DNA of 64,000 nucleotides from Ochrobactrum vermis. Its GTDB lineage: Bacteria; Pseudomonadota; Alphaproteobacteria; Rhizobiales; Rhizobiaceae. Under the pieces are notes generated by a model. The model saw only the letters and a program-made list of their open reading frames with translations. It was not told the DNA's origin and ran no database searches. Positions within the stretch are counted from its first letter, which is position 1, and every line of letters starts with the position of its first letter. The stretch is taken from positions 1,565,001 through 1,629,000 of the forward strand of contig NZ_PCOC01000002.1 of the NCBI RefSeq assembly GCF_002975205.1, read 5' to 3'. A program made the translations under genes and the position numbers. Of this stretch, positions 44,570 through 52,903 are shown one piece after another.

Positions 44570-45478
44570 CTATCCCTTTCCGCCGGCGGTGGAACCGCGA
44601 TAAAAGAGCGAACGCACCCCGAGCAGCGCACCGACCACCAGCAATTGCACCGCTGCCATGATCATGGCGATGGATGAAGCCATGGAGTCGTCATATTGCT
44701 CGAAGGCCGCCTGAGCTGCGGCAATCGAGATCACGCGCGTCGGCCCGGATGGCGCTCCCAACAGGACTGCGGAGGGAAACACGGCAAATGCCTGCACGAA
44801 GGTGAGGCAGGCCGCGACGACCAGCCCCGGCACCAGCAGGGGCAGCATGACATGGCGGAAGCGCTGCCAGCTATTGGCGCCATGGGTGGCGGCGGCGCGT
44901 TCGAGCGCGGGATCGATGCCGGTTATGTAGGAAAGCGTCAGCAGGAAGGTGAACGGAAACACCGTAATGACCAGCGATGCAAAGACGCCCCAGTAATTAT
45001 TGGTGAGCTTCAATGGATTGTCGATCAGGCCGATGGTGATCAGCGTGCGGCTGAACCAGCCCTGCGGCCCCAGATAATTCAGCAGACCTTCCGCAATCAG
45101 AACCGTGCCGAGTGTTACCGGCAGAACGAGGATCGTCGTCAGCAGGCGCTGGCGCGGCATCAGACGCACGCGCATGGCAATGGGAACTGCGAAAAGAACA
45201 CTGATGACGGTGACGGGAACCGCCAGCCACAGTGTCGCGCCGATAGTCTTGTAGAGGTAAGGATCGGAGAAGAACTTGCGATAATTGGCCAGCGCTCCGC
45301 CGCCGTCGAGCGGATTGAATGACAGAACCAGCCCGTAGAGAAACGGATAAATGAAGACGCCCACCACAAACAGCAGCGCGGGCAGGATCAGAAGGGTGAC
45401 GCCGTCGAAGCCGCGATTGGCGAGCCGTTGTCGCAAGCTGGGCTTGAGCGGCGCATCTGCATAGGTCTCAACCGCCAT
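44570..45478 (-). CDS. ABC transporter permease 1, PotB-type
   Basis: A 302-residue permease with six membrane segments and an extended cytoplasmic N-terminus. The EAA loop is LERAAATHGANSWQRFRHVMLPLLVPG (split). The segment GVTLLILPALLFVVGVFIYPFLYGLVLSF (broken across helix 1) is typical of PotB/UgpA-like proteins. Three bases separate it from both neighbours, so ATPase, two permeases and catabolic genes are tightly linked. Confidence 0.94.
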   Translation of the reverse strand: MAVETYADAPLKPSLRQRLANRGFDGVTLLILPALLFVVGVFIYPFLYGLVLSFNPLDGGGALANYRKFFSDPYLYKTIGATLWLAVPVTVISVLFAVPIAMRVRLMPRQRLLTTILVLPVTLGTVLIAEGLLNYLGPQGWFSRTLITIGLIDNPLKLTNNYWGVFASLVITVFPFTFLLTLSYITGIDPALERAAATHGANSWQRFRHVMLPLLVPGLVVAACLTFVQAFAVFPSAVLLGAPSGPTRVISIAAAQAAFEQYDDSMASSIAMIMAAVQLLVVGALLGVRSLFYRGSTAGGKG

Positions 45479-45481
45479 TGA

Positions 45482-46555
45482 TCAGCCCTCCGCCGGGAAA
45501 ACCAGCGCATGGCCAGCATCGACGCCCAGCACGATACGGCTGCCGGGCTCCACGCCCTGCGGCCCGTGAAAGACCAGTTCCATCCCGGTTTCGGTGCGGG
45601 CTGTGCCGACATATTCGCGCCCGCGATATTCGATGGTCTCGACGGTCGCCTGCAGATCGTTGCGATGGCCCGAACCGGATACGACATCATCGCCGCGCGC
45701 CATCAACACGGCATCGTCGCCCGGCTCAAGCTCATCCATCGCCCGGCCAACGAGTTCGCTTCCCGCGACGGCAATAGTGGCCTGCCCGTTTTCGACACGC
45801 ACGACTTTACCCGGCAAGGCGTTGCGGAATCCCATAAAGGCGGCGACATCGCGATAGCGCGGCTCTTCGTAAAGCTCATGCGGCTTGCCGACCTGGCGGA
45901 TTTCACCATCGCGCAGGACCACGATGCGGTCGGCGAGCGACAAGGCTTCATCCTGATCGTGGGTCACATAGATCGTTGTAGAGCCAAGCTGGTTATGGAT
46001 ACGGCGGATTTCGGCTCGCATCTCAAGACGCAGCTTCGCATCGAGATTGGAAAGCGGCTCATCCATGAGAACAACCGGCGGCTCAATGACAATGGCGCGG
46101 GCAATTGCGACGCGCTGCTGCTGACCGCCGGAGAGCTGTCCGGGCAGTTTTTCTTCCTGTCCCTGCAGGCGCACCAAGGCCAATGCGGCCCGCGCGCGCT
46201 TTTCGATCTCGCTTTTTGCCAGACCGCGCATCTTGAGGCCGAAACCGACATTCTGCAGCACGTTCATATGCGGAAACAGCGCATAGTTCTGGAAGACCAT
46301 ACCGAAACCGCGATCTTCCGGCTTCAGCTGGTCGACGCGACGGTTATCGATATAGATACCACCGCCCGTCGTACCTAGAAGACCGGCAATGCAATTGAGA
46401 GCCGTCGACTTTCCGCAGCCGGAAGGGCCGAGAAGTGCGATAAATTCGCCTTTCCGGATGGTGAGGCTGACTTCCCTCAGCGCATTAAACGTTCCGAATG
46501 ATCGGCTCATCCGGTCTAGCCGGAGTTCTTGAAAGGACATTGACGCAAACACCAT
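45482..46555 (-). CDS. ABC transporter ATP-binding protein, PotA/UgpC-type
   Basis: A 357-residue ATPase. Walker A is GPSGCGKST, the signature LSGGQQQRVAIARA and Walker B VVLMDEPLSNLD, followed by the switch His in IYVTHDQDEALSLADR. A C-terminal TOBE_2 domain (from about 270) ends in GSRIVLGVDAGHALVFP. The start is the ATG of MVFASMSFQEL; a second ATG five codons later is also possible, and neither has a strong ribosome site. It powers the importer encoded with it. Confidence 0.94.
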   Translation of the reverse strand: MVFASMSFQELRLDRMSRSFGTFNALREVSLTIRKGEFIALLGPSGCGKSTALNCIAGLLGTTGGGIYIDNRRVDQLKPEDRGFGMVFQNYALFPHMNVLQNVGFGLKMRGLAKSEIEKRARAALALVRLQGQEEKLPGQLSGGQQQRVAIARAIVIEPPVVLMDEPLSNLDAKLRLEMRAEIRRIHNQLGSTTIYVTHDQDEALSLADRIVVLRDGEIRQVGKPHELYEEPRYRDVAAFMGFRNALPGKVVRVENGQATIAVAGSELVGRAMDELEPGDDAVLMARGDDVVSGSGHRNDLQATVETIEYRGREYVGTARTETGMELVFHGPQGVEPGSRIVLGVDAGHALVFPAEG

Positions 46556-46625
46556 GATTTAGAATTGGCGACTATCAGCGGCTAGTGGCGAGCCGTTCAC
46601 GGCCCACCACTCAGCCTTCGGTCAA

Positions 46626-47810
46626 TCAACCAGCGGCGACGTCTTCGTCCCAACGGCGGAATGCAGCGACCAGCGCCTCCGGCTCAAGCGGCAGCTCGAT
46701 CGGATTGTTGGCAATCCACTCGGCATATTCCGGACGGCCAAACTCAGCGATGATGCTCTGGCTTTCCTTTGGCGCCATTTCGATGGTGACGTCCTTCACC
46801 GCAGGGCCCGGATAGAAATAGCCGGCATCGTAGGAATAGGCCTGCTGGTCTGGCTTGAGCGAGAACTTGATGAACTCCATCAGCACAGCGATCTTTTCCT
46901 CGGACACACCCTTGGGAATGGCGAAGTAATGCGCATCGCAAACCCAATGGAAACCTTCCAGCTTGCTGACGCCCATCTCCTTCGGCACCACGCCGAGCGC
47001 GCGCGGATTGATGTCCCAGCCGGTGGTCGTCACTGTCATGTCGCGCGTGCCTTCGCCCAGTTCCTTCATGAGCGCGCCCGTGCCTGCCGGGTAATATTCG
47101 ATATTCTTGTGCAATTCCTTCAGATAGGCCCAGGTCTTGTCCCAGCCCTTGACCGGGTCTTTTGGATCGCTGTCGCCCAGAAGATAGGGAAGCCCCATCA
47201 GGAAGGTGCGTCCCGGACCGGAATTGGCCGGGCGGGCATAGATGAACTTGTTTGGATTTTCCTTCGCCCAGGCCAGCAGTTCTTCAGCTGTCTTGGGCGG
47301 CGTCTTCACCTTGTCGGGGTGAAATTCAAGCAAAGGACCGGATGGATAATAGGACACCACGACGCCCTTGCCCTTCGACATTTCCTGCATGCGCCATGCG
47401 GGTTCCAGATAGATATCCTGGAGCTTTGGCAGGCCGTTATCCGGCAGCGCAATGATGTCGGTCCATATATCGTCGGCAAGTCCAGCAGAAAGCGCATCCG
47501 GCCCAACGATCACCATATCAATATCGATGCGGTTGGCGCGCTGCTGCGCCTTGATCTTCCCCGGCAGTTCGGGCGCCGGTGCCTTGTTGAAGGTAAAGCG
47601 CGAAACAAGCGCTTTCTGTTCAGCCGCGAAATTGTCGAAAATCGGCTGGGTCAGAGCCAGATTGCCAGCGGCATCGATAACGTTGAGCGACACCGGCGAA
47701 GACGGCAGTTTCGCCGACTGTGCCCAAACACCTTTCGGCAGCATGATACCCATGCCAGTCGCAACGCCCGCCCCCGCCATGAACGTGCGGCGTGAAATTC
47801 CCTTATTCAT
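46626..47810 (-). CDS. Periplasmic solute-binding protein with Tat signal
   Basis: The start is the ATG after GGAGGAGAAC, giving 394 residues. The N-terminus is a twin-arginine signal (MNKGISRRTFMAGAGVATG, cut after GVWA-like sequence). The mature part is a type II binding fold related to spermidine/iron/sugar-type binding proteins (SBP_bac_8), with ANSGPGRTFLMGLPYLLGD and ALGVVPKEMGVSKLEG. In context the ligand should be a sugar acid or lactone. Use of the Tat route suggests folding before export. Confidence 0.92.
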   Translation of the reverse strand: MNKGISRRTFMAGAGVATGMGIMLPKGVWAQSAKLPSSPVSLNVIDAAGNLALTQPIFDNFAAEQKALVSRFTFNKAPAPELPGKIKAQQRANRIDIDMVIVGPDALSAGLADDIWTDIIALPDNGLPKLQDIYLEPAWRMQEMSKGKGVVVSYYPSGPLLEFHPDKVKTPPKTAEELLAWAKENPNKFIYARPANSGPGRTFLMGLPYLLGDSDPKDPVKGWDKTWAYLKELHKNIEYYPAGTGALMKELGEGTRDMTVTTTGWDINPRALGVVPKEMGVSKLEGFHWVCDAHYFAIPKGVSEEKIAVLMEFIKFSLKPDQQAYSYDAGYFYPGPAVKDVTIEMAPKESQSIIAEFGRPEYAEWIANNPIELPLEPEALVAAFRRWDEDVAAG

Positions 47811-47879
47811 GTTCTCCTCCACTTTTTGGTTTTCCGGTGCGCCCCTCTTCTCCCTGTCAGGACGCCCGGGTTTCATTCG

Positions 47880-48794
47880 TCAGACAATGCCATCAGTCTC
47901 CCAACCCGAGACGATTTTCTGGAGCGTCTCGCGATCATTCGTTTCAAGCTGCGGCAATCCGGGAAGTCGCACTTTACCGACCTCAGACCCTTGAATTTGC
48001 AGCGCTTCCTTCACCACGGTCACATTCGCGCCGTTACGGTACTTGGTGCGCATGGTCTCGAAATCGGCAATGCTTTCAACCACTGCCCGCGCCCTTGCAA
48101 AATCTCCCGCCTCCAGCGCATTCCAGACGGCGAGCGAACGCTTTGGTGCAACATTGACGAGGCCCGAGGTAAAACCGCGCCCGCCAAGGGCATAGAAAGG
48201 CAAGGCCCAGCTTTCGGCCAAACCGCAAATCCAGGTCGCGTCCATGCCCTTTGTCGCCCTGCAGCACTCGAAGAAAAGCATCGTGTTCTGCGAAGCGAAC
48301 TTGACGCCTGCGACCTTCGGATGAGTGGCAAGGCGCACCATTTCATCGAGCGGGATCAGGTCCGAACGGATATAGGCGACGATGGGCAGGTCGATGGCTT
48401 CGGCAATCGCAATGAAATAGTCCACCTGCGCATGGGGCGCGGCGAAAGGATCGAGCGGGTGGTGAATCATCACACCATCGGCACCGGCATTGCCTGCCGC
48501 CCGTGCCACCTTGATCGCCTCGCGCACCGAACGACCGGCAGCAGCCGTCACAGCGGCCTTTCCATCGACCGCGGCAATGGCAATCGCCTGCAGGCGAATG
48601 ACTTCTTCCTCTGTCAGACTGTAGAATTCGCCGGTGTTTCCACCAGTGACGATGTTATGAACGCCGGCTTCGGCAATGCGGCCGACGATTTTACCAGTCA
48701 GCTCGGCATCGATCTCGCCCGTTGTGTCATAGGCAGTCGCATGCACGCCCGAAATGCCTCGAAGCACCCGGCGGTAGCCCGCTAAATCCATCAT
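47880..48794 (-). CDS. DapA-like (DHDPS/NAL family) aldolase or dehydratase
   Basis: A 304-residue TIM-barrel enzyme of the dihydrodipicolinate synthase family. The Schiff-base lysine is K165 (VAGVKFAS), the catalytic Tyr is Y141 (IVAYIRSD), and the pyruvate-binding loop is GGNTGEFYSL (51-60, usually GTTGE). In sugar-acid operons such enzymes split 2-keto-3-deoxy acids to pyruvate plus an aldehyde, or dehydrate 2-keto-3-deoxypentonates. Either role fits the IlvD/Edd dehydratase downstream. Two adjacent ATG codons can serve as start; GGGAGG lies just upstream. Confidence 0.93.
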   Translation of the reverse strand: MMDLAGYRRVLRGISGVHATAYDTTGEIDAELTGKIVGRIAEAGVHNIVTGGNTGEFYSLTEEEVIRLQAIAIAAVDGKAAVTAAAGRSVREAIKVARAAGNAGADGVMIHHPLDPFAAPHAQVDYFIAIAEAIDLPIVAYIRSDLIPLDEMVRLATHPKVAGVKFASQNTMLFFECCRATKGMDATWICGLAESWALPFYALGGRGFTSGLVNVAPKRSLAVWNALEAGDFARARAVVESIADFETMRTKYRNGANVTVVKEALQIQGSEVGKVRLPGLPQLETNDRETLQKIVSGWETDGIV

Positions 48795-48812
48795 TTCCTC
48801 CCAATGTACCGG

Positions 48813-49478
48813 TCAGAAGACCAGCTCGATATGCGTGTCTCCCGCCTTCACGATGTGTTCGCGCATCAGCCGCTCGGCCAGATCGCCATTGCGTGCGGTA
48901 ATTGCCTGCATGATTGCTTCATGCTCATTGAATGACTGACGACGCACATCTTCGCGCGACAGGACAGTCACCCTTGCGGCGTGGTCGTACATGCGTTGTG
49001 CATTCTGCAACCGGCGCAGATACTCGCATCCCGATGCCTCATGGATGCCATCGTGAAACTTCTCGTTCAGTTCGATCAGCAGATCGACATTGCCCGCCTC
49101 GACCGCCGCCCGCATCTCCTCGATAACGGCGCGAAGAAAGCCAAATGCCTCCTCGTCGCCATGCTTGGCCGCCTGCCGCGCAATGATGCTTTCCAGCGCA
49201 GCGCGAGCGAGCGTCATCTCTTCAGCCTGCCGCGCATTGAACGATACGAACGTGCCGCGACGCGCCTCCGTTCTGACCAGCCCTTCCCCTTCCAACTGGC
49301 GCAGAGCCTCTTTCAAAGGGCTCGTGCTGATACCGAGATCGGACGCCAACTGCCTCTCGTTCAGCTTTTCGCCGGACTTGATCCGGCCGGAAATAATCGC
49401 TTCCCGCAGATTGTCATGCACGTGGTCTCTGAGGCTCTTCACCTTGATCGGAGAAAGGGGGGAAACGTTATCACCCAA
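48813..49478 (-). CDS. GntR-family (FadR subfamily) regulator of the sugar-acid operon
   Basis: An N-terminal winged helix-turn-helix (SLRDHVHDNLREAIISGRI, LNERQLASDLGISTSPLKEALRQL) is followed by an all-helical FCD effector domain (from about residue 95) with the D and H residues that bind metal and carboxylate ligands. The start is a problem. The only in-frame ATG lies at 49628, inside the preceding terminator, and would place the operator inside the coding region. A TTG eight bases after AGG (LGDNVSPL) gives a normal 221-residue protein and is preferred. It is the first gene of the operon and probably represses it until a sugar acid binds. Confidence 0.88.
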   Translation of the reverse strand: MGDNVSPLSPIKVKSLRDHVHDNLREAIISGRIKSGEKLNERQLASDLGISTSPLKEALRQLEGEGLVRTEARRGTFVSFNARQAEEMTLARAALESIIARQAAKHGDEEAFGFLRAVIEEMRAAVEAGNVDLLIELNEKFHDGIHEASGCEYLRRLQNAQRMYDHAARVTVLSREDVRRQSFNEHEAIMQAITARNGDLAERLMREHIVKAGDTHIELVF

Positions 49479-49539
49479 GGCAACACCTGTTTGTCGTGAA
49501 TTAACACTGCGATCCTGAAACAGCGAATCTGATATGTCA

Positions 49540-49559
49540 ATATCTGATACATCAGATAT
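49540..49559. promoter_or_regulatory. Palindromic site, likely GntR operator
   Basis: Nine-base arms ATATCTGAT and ATCAGATAT match perfectly around AC. A further half-site ATCTGATAT lies 15 bases to the left. The site is about 60 bases upstream of the preferred GntR start, between the upstream gene's terminator and the operon, where an autoregulatory FadR-type operator is expected. Confidence 0.8.
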
Positions 49560-49591
49560 CAAATGAAATTCTCCGGTCGCCGTCAGAAAAC

Positions 49592-49617
49592 AAAAAAGAC
49601 GGCCAAAGGCCGTCTTT
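49592..49617 (-). terminator. Terminator of the MsbA-like gene
   Basis: Seven-base arms GACGGCC and GGCCGTC, with three extra A-T pairs, enclose a three-base loop; the - strand copy runs into six T residues. It lies about 90 bases after the stop of the ABC exporter gene. Confidence 0.88.
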
Positions 49618-49694
49618 CGTAAGTCCATCCTGATAGCCGATCGGCCTATTCCACCGCTGAAAAGAGCATAATCCGACCAGAGTGAACCGAGCGT

Positions 49695-49715
49695 CGATCT
49701 GATTCAATCAGATCG
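49695..49715. repeat. Perfect palindrome with central GANTC, overlapping a stop codon
   Basis: Ten-base arms CGATCTGATT and AATCAGATCG flank a single C. The core includes GATTC, a CcrM-type GANTC methylation site. Nearly the same sequence is at 30817-30837. The ABC exporter gene ends inside it: its last codons (RISI and stop) are read from the repeat. Confidence 0.8.
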
Positions 49716-51465
49716 AAATGCGCTCGAATACCCCCTGATCCAGACCGGCCTGTGCAATATGCAGGCGCTTGTAGCGTCCATCCTTCATGGCCAGAAGCTC
49801 GGCATGACTGCCCTGCTCGGCAATCCGCCCGCCCTCCACCACCAGAATACGGTCGGCATTGACGATGGTTGCCAGGCGATGCGCAATCACCAGCGTCGTG
49901 CGGCCTTGTGAAAGCTCCGCGAGCGATTGCTGGATGGCGCGTTCGGTTTCCGTATCGAGCGCGGAAGTCGCCTCGTCCAGTATCAGGATCGGCGGATTTT
50001 TCAGGAATATGCGCGCAATGGCCATACGCTGCTTCTGCCCGCCGGAAAGCTTTACGCCACGCTCACCGATAACCGTGTCATAACCTTCCGACAGATTGGC
50101 GATCACGCCGTCAAGCCTCGCACGGCGCGCAGCCTCGACGATTTCCGCGTCGGTCGCATCAAGACGTCCATAGGCGATGTTTTCCCGGATGGTTCCGGCA
50201 AACAGAAATACGTCCTGACTAACAATGCCGATATTGGACCGCAGAGACTTCAGGGTCATATCGCGAATATCGATACCGTCGGCAAGAATGGCGCCCTGCG
50301 TCACGTCATAAAAGCGCGGCAGCAGCGAACAGATTGTCGTCTTGCCCGCACCTGACGGGCCAACGAAAGCAATCGTTTCACCAGCACGAATGGAAATATC
50401 GAGACCATCGACAATGGGGCGTTCCGTGCTGTAGCCGAAACTGACATTCCGGTATTCGATATCACCGGCCAGACGGGCAACGGTCCGCGCACCAAGGCGG
50501 TCGGCGATATCCGGGCGGGTATCGAGAAACTCGGTATAGCGCTGAAAACCGGCAATGCCCTTGGGATAGGTTTCAATGACCGAATTGATCTTTTCAATCG
50601 GGCGGAAGAACACATTGACCAGCAGCAGGAAGCCGACGAACCCGCCAGCCGTCAGTTCGCCGCGCACCACGAACCATGCGCCTGCCAGCATCACCACGAC
50701 CTGCACGAAACGCATCGACAGATAGGACAGTGACATCGACGCCGCCATGATCTTGTAGGCAGCCAGCTTGGTGGTCAGATATTTATCGTTGCTCTCTGCG
50801 AAAAGCTGGCGCTCATGGTCTTCATTCGTAAAGGCCTGAACAACGCGGATACCGCCGACATTTTCCTCAATCCGGGCGTTGAAATCGCCAACGCGCCGAT
50901 AAAGCGCATGCCATGTGTGCGTCATGCGTCCGCCATAGCGGGCAGTGACATAGGCCGAAAGCGGAACGATGACCGCAGTAATCAGCGCAAGCTGCGGATG
51001 CACCCACAGCATCAGGATGAATGCGCCGATCAGGGTCATGATTGCGATGAAGACATCTTCCGGCCCGTGATGCGCCACTTCGCCGATCTCTTCCAGATCC
51101 TTGGTCAACCGCGCCACAAGATGGCCGGTCTTCTGGTTGTCGAAGAAGCCGAAAGAGAGTTTCTGCAGATGATCAAAGGCCTTGCGGCGCATCTCCGTCT
51201 CGATCTTGATGCCGAGCATATGCCCCCAATAGGTCACGATGACCTGCAGGAACGCATTGACGACATAGATGGCCAGCAGACCGACCGCAGCAATGGCGAT
51301 CATGCCAAGCTGGCCCGTCGGCAACAGCTTGTCGATGAAAAGCGTAACCGCGACCGGAAAAGCAAGCTCAAGCAGGCCGGACGCCACCGCACTGGAAAAA
51401 TCTAGCGCGAACAGCCCGCGATGCGGACGATAATATCCGGCAAAGCGTTTCAGCAATCCAGCCAT
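49708..51465 (-). CDS. ABC exporter, MsbA/LmrA-like half-transporter
   Basis: A 585-residue fused transporter. Six membrane helices occupy about 15-310, with the coupling-helix region YWGHMLGIKIETEMRRKAFDH (split). The ATPase domain has Walker A GPSGAGKTT, signature LSGGQKQRMAIARIF, Walker B ILILDEATSALDTETE and switch His in TLVIAHRLATI. Half-transporters of this kind work as homodimers and export lipids or hydrophobic compounds. It is a single gene, with its own terminator. The C-terminus (GVFERISI) is formed by a repeat element. Confidence 0.94.
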   Translation of the reverse strand: MAGLLKRFAGYYRPHRGLFALDFSSAVASGLLELAFPVAVTLFIDKLLPTGQLGMIAIAAVGLLAIYVVNAFLQVIVTYWGHMLGIKIETEMRRKAFDHLQKLSFGFFDNQKTGHLVARLTKDLEEIGEVAHHGPEDVFIAIMTLIGAFILMLWVHPQLALITAVIVPLSAYVTARYGGRMTHTWHALYRRVGDFNARIEENVGGIRVVQAFTNEDHERQLFAESNDKYLTTKLAAYKIMAASMSLSYLSMRFVQVVVMLAGAWFVVRGELTAGGFVGFLLLVNVFFRPIEKINSVIETYPKGIAGFQRYTEFLDTRPDIADRLGARTVARLAGDIEYRNVSFGYSTERPIVDGLDISIRAGETIAFVGPSGAGKTTICSLLPRFYDVTQGAILADGIDIRDMTLKSLRSNIGIVSQDVFLFAGTIRENIAYGRLDATDAEIVEAARRARLDGVIANLSEGYDTVIGERGVKLSGGQKQRMAIARIFLKNPPILILDEATSALDTETERAIQQSLAELSQGRTTLVIAHRLATIVNADRILVVEGGRIAEQGSHAELLAMKDGRYKRLHIAQAGLDQGVFERISI

Positions 51466-51604
51466 GGCGCGGCTCCCTCAAGATCAATCACAGGGTGCCT
51501 AACTCATTCAACTCCCTATTAAAAGGGTAATTTGACCAAACAATTCAAGATTTGAATGCTTCTGCTGTCATTTGTCCAGAATTTCGCTGCCCGGAATGTT
51601 TTTC

Positions 51605-52042
51605 TTATGTGGCTCGCGTCATGATGCGGTCGTGGAAAATCATTCCCAGAACCATCATGGCGACGAAGAGCCAGACCTGCGGCAGTCCCATGGAAAGTGC
51701 GGACACGACCGGACCGGGACAGAACCCCGCCAGCCCCCAGCCTGCGCCGAAGATGGCAGCACCCGTGATCAGCCGCCGGTCGATTTCAGTATTCTCCGGC
51801 AACTGGAAAGACTGGTCCAGCACAGGCCGCGCCATACGCCGCTGCAACATCACACCGGGGATCGCCACCAGCAGAGCGCCGCCCAGCACAAAGGCAAGGC
51901 TCGGGTCCCAATGACCGCTGGTGATATTCAGGAAGCCCGTCACGCGCGACGGATCGATCATGCCCGACAGCGACAGGCCGAAGCCGAAGATCGCACCCGC
52001 AAGCAGGGTCATGGCCAGACGTGCATATGCCGACTGTTTCAT
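51605..52042 (-). CDS. YeeE/YedE-family sulfur transporter, second half (DUF6691 type)
   Basis: A 145-residue membrane protein with four to five segments. The motif GAGWGLAGFCPGPVVSALSMG carries the conserved cysteine that relays thiosulfate in YeeE proteins. The first helix region (LLAGAIFGFGLSLSGMIDPSRVTGFLNI, split) is the matching half of the fold. It overlaps the other half-gene by ATGA. The two should assemble into one channel for thiosulfate or a related sulfur compound, under BigR control. Confidence 0.92.
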   Translation of the reverse strand: MKQSAYARLAMTLLAGAIFGFGLSLSGMIDPSRVTGFLNITSGHWDPSLAFVLGGALLVAIPGVMLQRRMARPVLDQSFQLPENTEIDRRLITGAAIFGAGWGLAGFCPGPVVSALSMGLPQVWLFVAMMVLGMIFHDRIMTRAT

Positions 52043-52449
52043 AGCAATGCTCCAGAAATACTGGCAACCACGATGCCGGTTACGAGGAAGGTGAATGTTG
52101 CGGCTATTGAGCGTTTGGAAAACCGCGCCATGCCGAGAATGCCGTGACCGGACGTGCAGCCCGACCCCATGCGGGTTCCGATACCGACCAGAAGCCCGGC
52201 GACAACAATAACAGGCCAGGACATAGCCATCGTTACCGGAGGAAAGGAACCATAAATCGCAGCATAGATAACCGGTCCCAGAACGAGGCCGACAACGAAG
52301 ATCGCATTGGCTGATATCTGTTTGCCACCCAGAAGCCGTCCGACGATGCCGCTGATACCGGCGATGCGTCCGTTGAAGACGAGAAGCAGGACTGCGGAAA
52401 GGCCGAGCAGCATGCCGCCCGCCAGCGATTGCAGATAGGTTGCGATCAT
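52039..52449 (-). CDS. YeeE/YedE-family sulfur transporter, first half
   Basis: A 136-residue membrane protein with the motif GIGTRMGSGCTSGHGILGMARFSKRSI (split after the cysteine loop), the YeeE signature with a transport cysteine. The N-terminus (LLGLSAVLLLVFNGRIAGISGIV) is the matching family motif. It is sandwiched by ATGA overlaps between the BigR gene and the second transporter half. In full-length YeeE both halves are one protein. Confidence 0.93.
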   Translation of the reverse strand: MIATYLQSLAGGMLLGLSAVLLLVFNGRIAGISGIVGRLLGGKQISANAIFVVGLVLGPVIYAAIYGSFPPVTMAMSWPVIVVAGLLVGIGTRMGSGCTSGHGILGMARFSKRSIAATFTFLVTGIVVASISGALL

Positions 52450-52799
52450 GCCCGTCCCTCCGGTGCGCAGAAAATGCCGTAAAGCGCCTCGATCAGTTGG
52501 GCGGCCTTGGCTTCCGTCAGTCGATAGAAAATCTGCTTCGCTTCGCGACGGGTTTCGACGATGCCCGCTTCACGCAGCACACCTAGCTGCTGTGACAGCG
52601 TCGGCTGGTGAATGCCAAGCGCGTCCTCCAGCTCTCCGACCGAATATTCGCGTTCTGAAAGAGTACAAGCCAGCATGAGGCGCGCCGGATGCGACAGCGT
52701 CTTGAGGAGTTCCGCAACCTCGGTGGCCCGTCCCTCCATTTCCGCACGCGTCATCTTGTTTTCATGGGCGGGCGCACTGCCCGAAATCGCATCCATCAT
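52446..52799 (-). CDS. bigR: BigR-like ArsR-family persulfide-sensing repressor
   Basis: A 117-residue winged-helix repressor closely similar in layout to BigR of Xylella and Agrobacterium: VAELLKTLSHPARLMLACTL, HQPTLSQQLGVLREAGIVETRR (split), IFYRLTEAKAAQLIEALYGIFC. Cys45 and Cys111 match the two cysteines that form a disulfide or tetrasulfide when hydrogen sulfide or persulfide builds up, releasing DNA. It is the first gene of a three-gene unit with the two YeeE halves. An AT-rich palindrome lies 13 bases upstream. Confidence 0.92.
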   Translation of the reverse strand: MMDAISGSAPAHENKMTRAEMEGRATEVAELLKTLSHPARLMLACTLSEREYSVGELEDALGIHQPTLSQQLGVLREAGIVETRREAKQIFYRLTEAKAAQLIEALYGIFCAPEGRA

Positions 52800-52811
52800 G
52801 GCACCTCATCA

Positions 52812-52842
52812 TCAATATACAATTAAGTATAATATATATTGA
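52812..52842. promoter_or_regulatory. AT-rich palindrome, likely BigR box
   Basis: Outer arms TCAATAT and ATATTGA and inner arms TATAC and GTATA are present, though the two sets are not on the same axis. BigR boxes are known to be AT-rich palindromes over the promoter of the regulator itself, and this one lies just before the bigR start. Confidence 0.65.
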
Positions 52843-52864
52843 GAATTACAAGAGGGACCAGAAC

Positions 52865-52899
52865 AAAAATGCCGCCATTCAGGATCGAATGGCGGCATT
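52865..52899 (-). terminator. Terminator of the hydrolase-dioxygenase unit
   Basis: Perfect thirteen-base arms AATGCCGCCATTC and GAATGGCGGCATT enclose a six-base loop. On the - strand five T residues follow. It sits directly after the stop of the hydrolase gene. Confidence 0.92.
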
Positions 52900-52903
52900 A
52901 AGC

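Noticed and set aside
49592..49617. Hairpin considered as a CRISPR or attenuator element
   Set aside because: It is a single GC stem with a T-run on the - strand right after the ABC exporter gene, so a simple terminator explains it.
49479..49628. N-terminal extension of the GntR regulator from the upstream ATG
   Set aside because: The ATG lies in a terminator hairpin and the extension covers a perfect operator-like palindrome; the residues have no family match.
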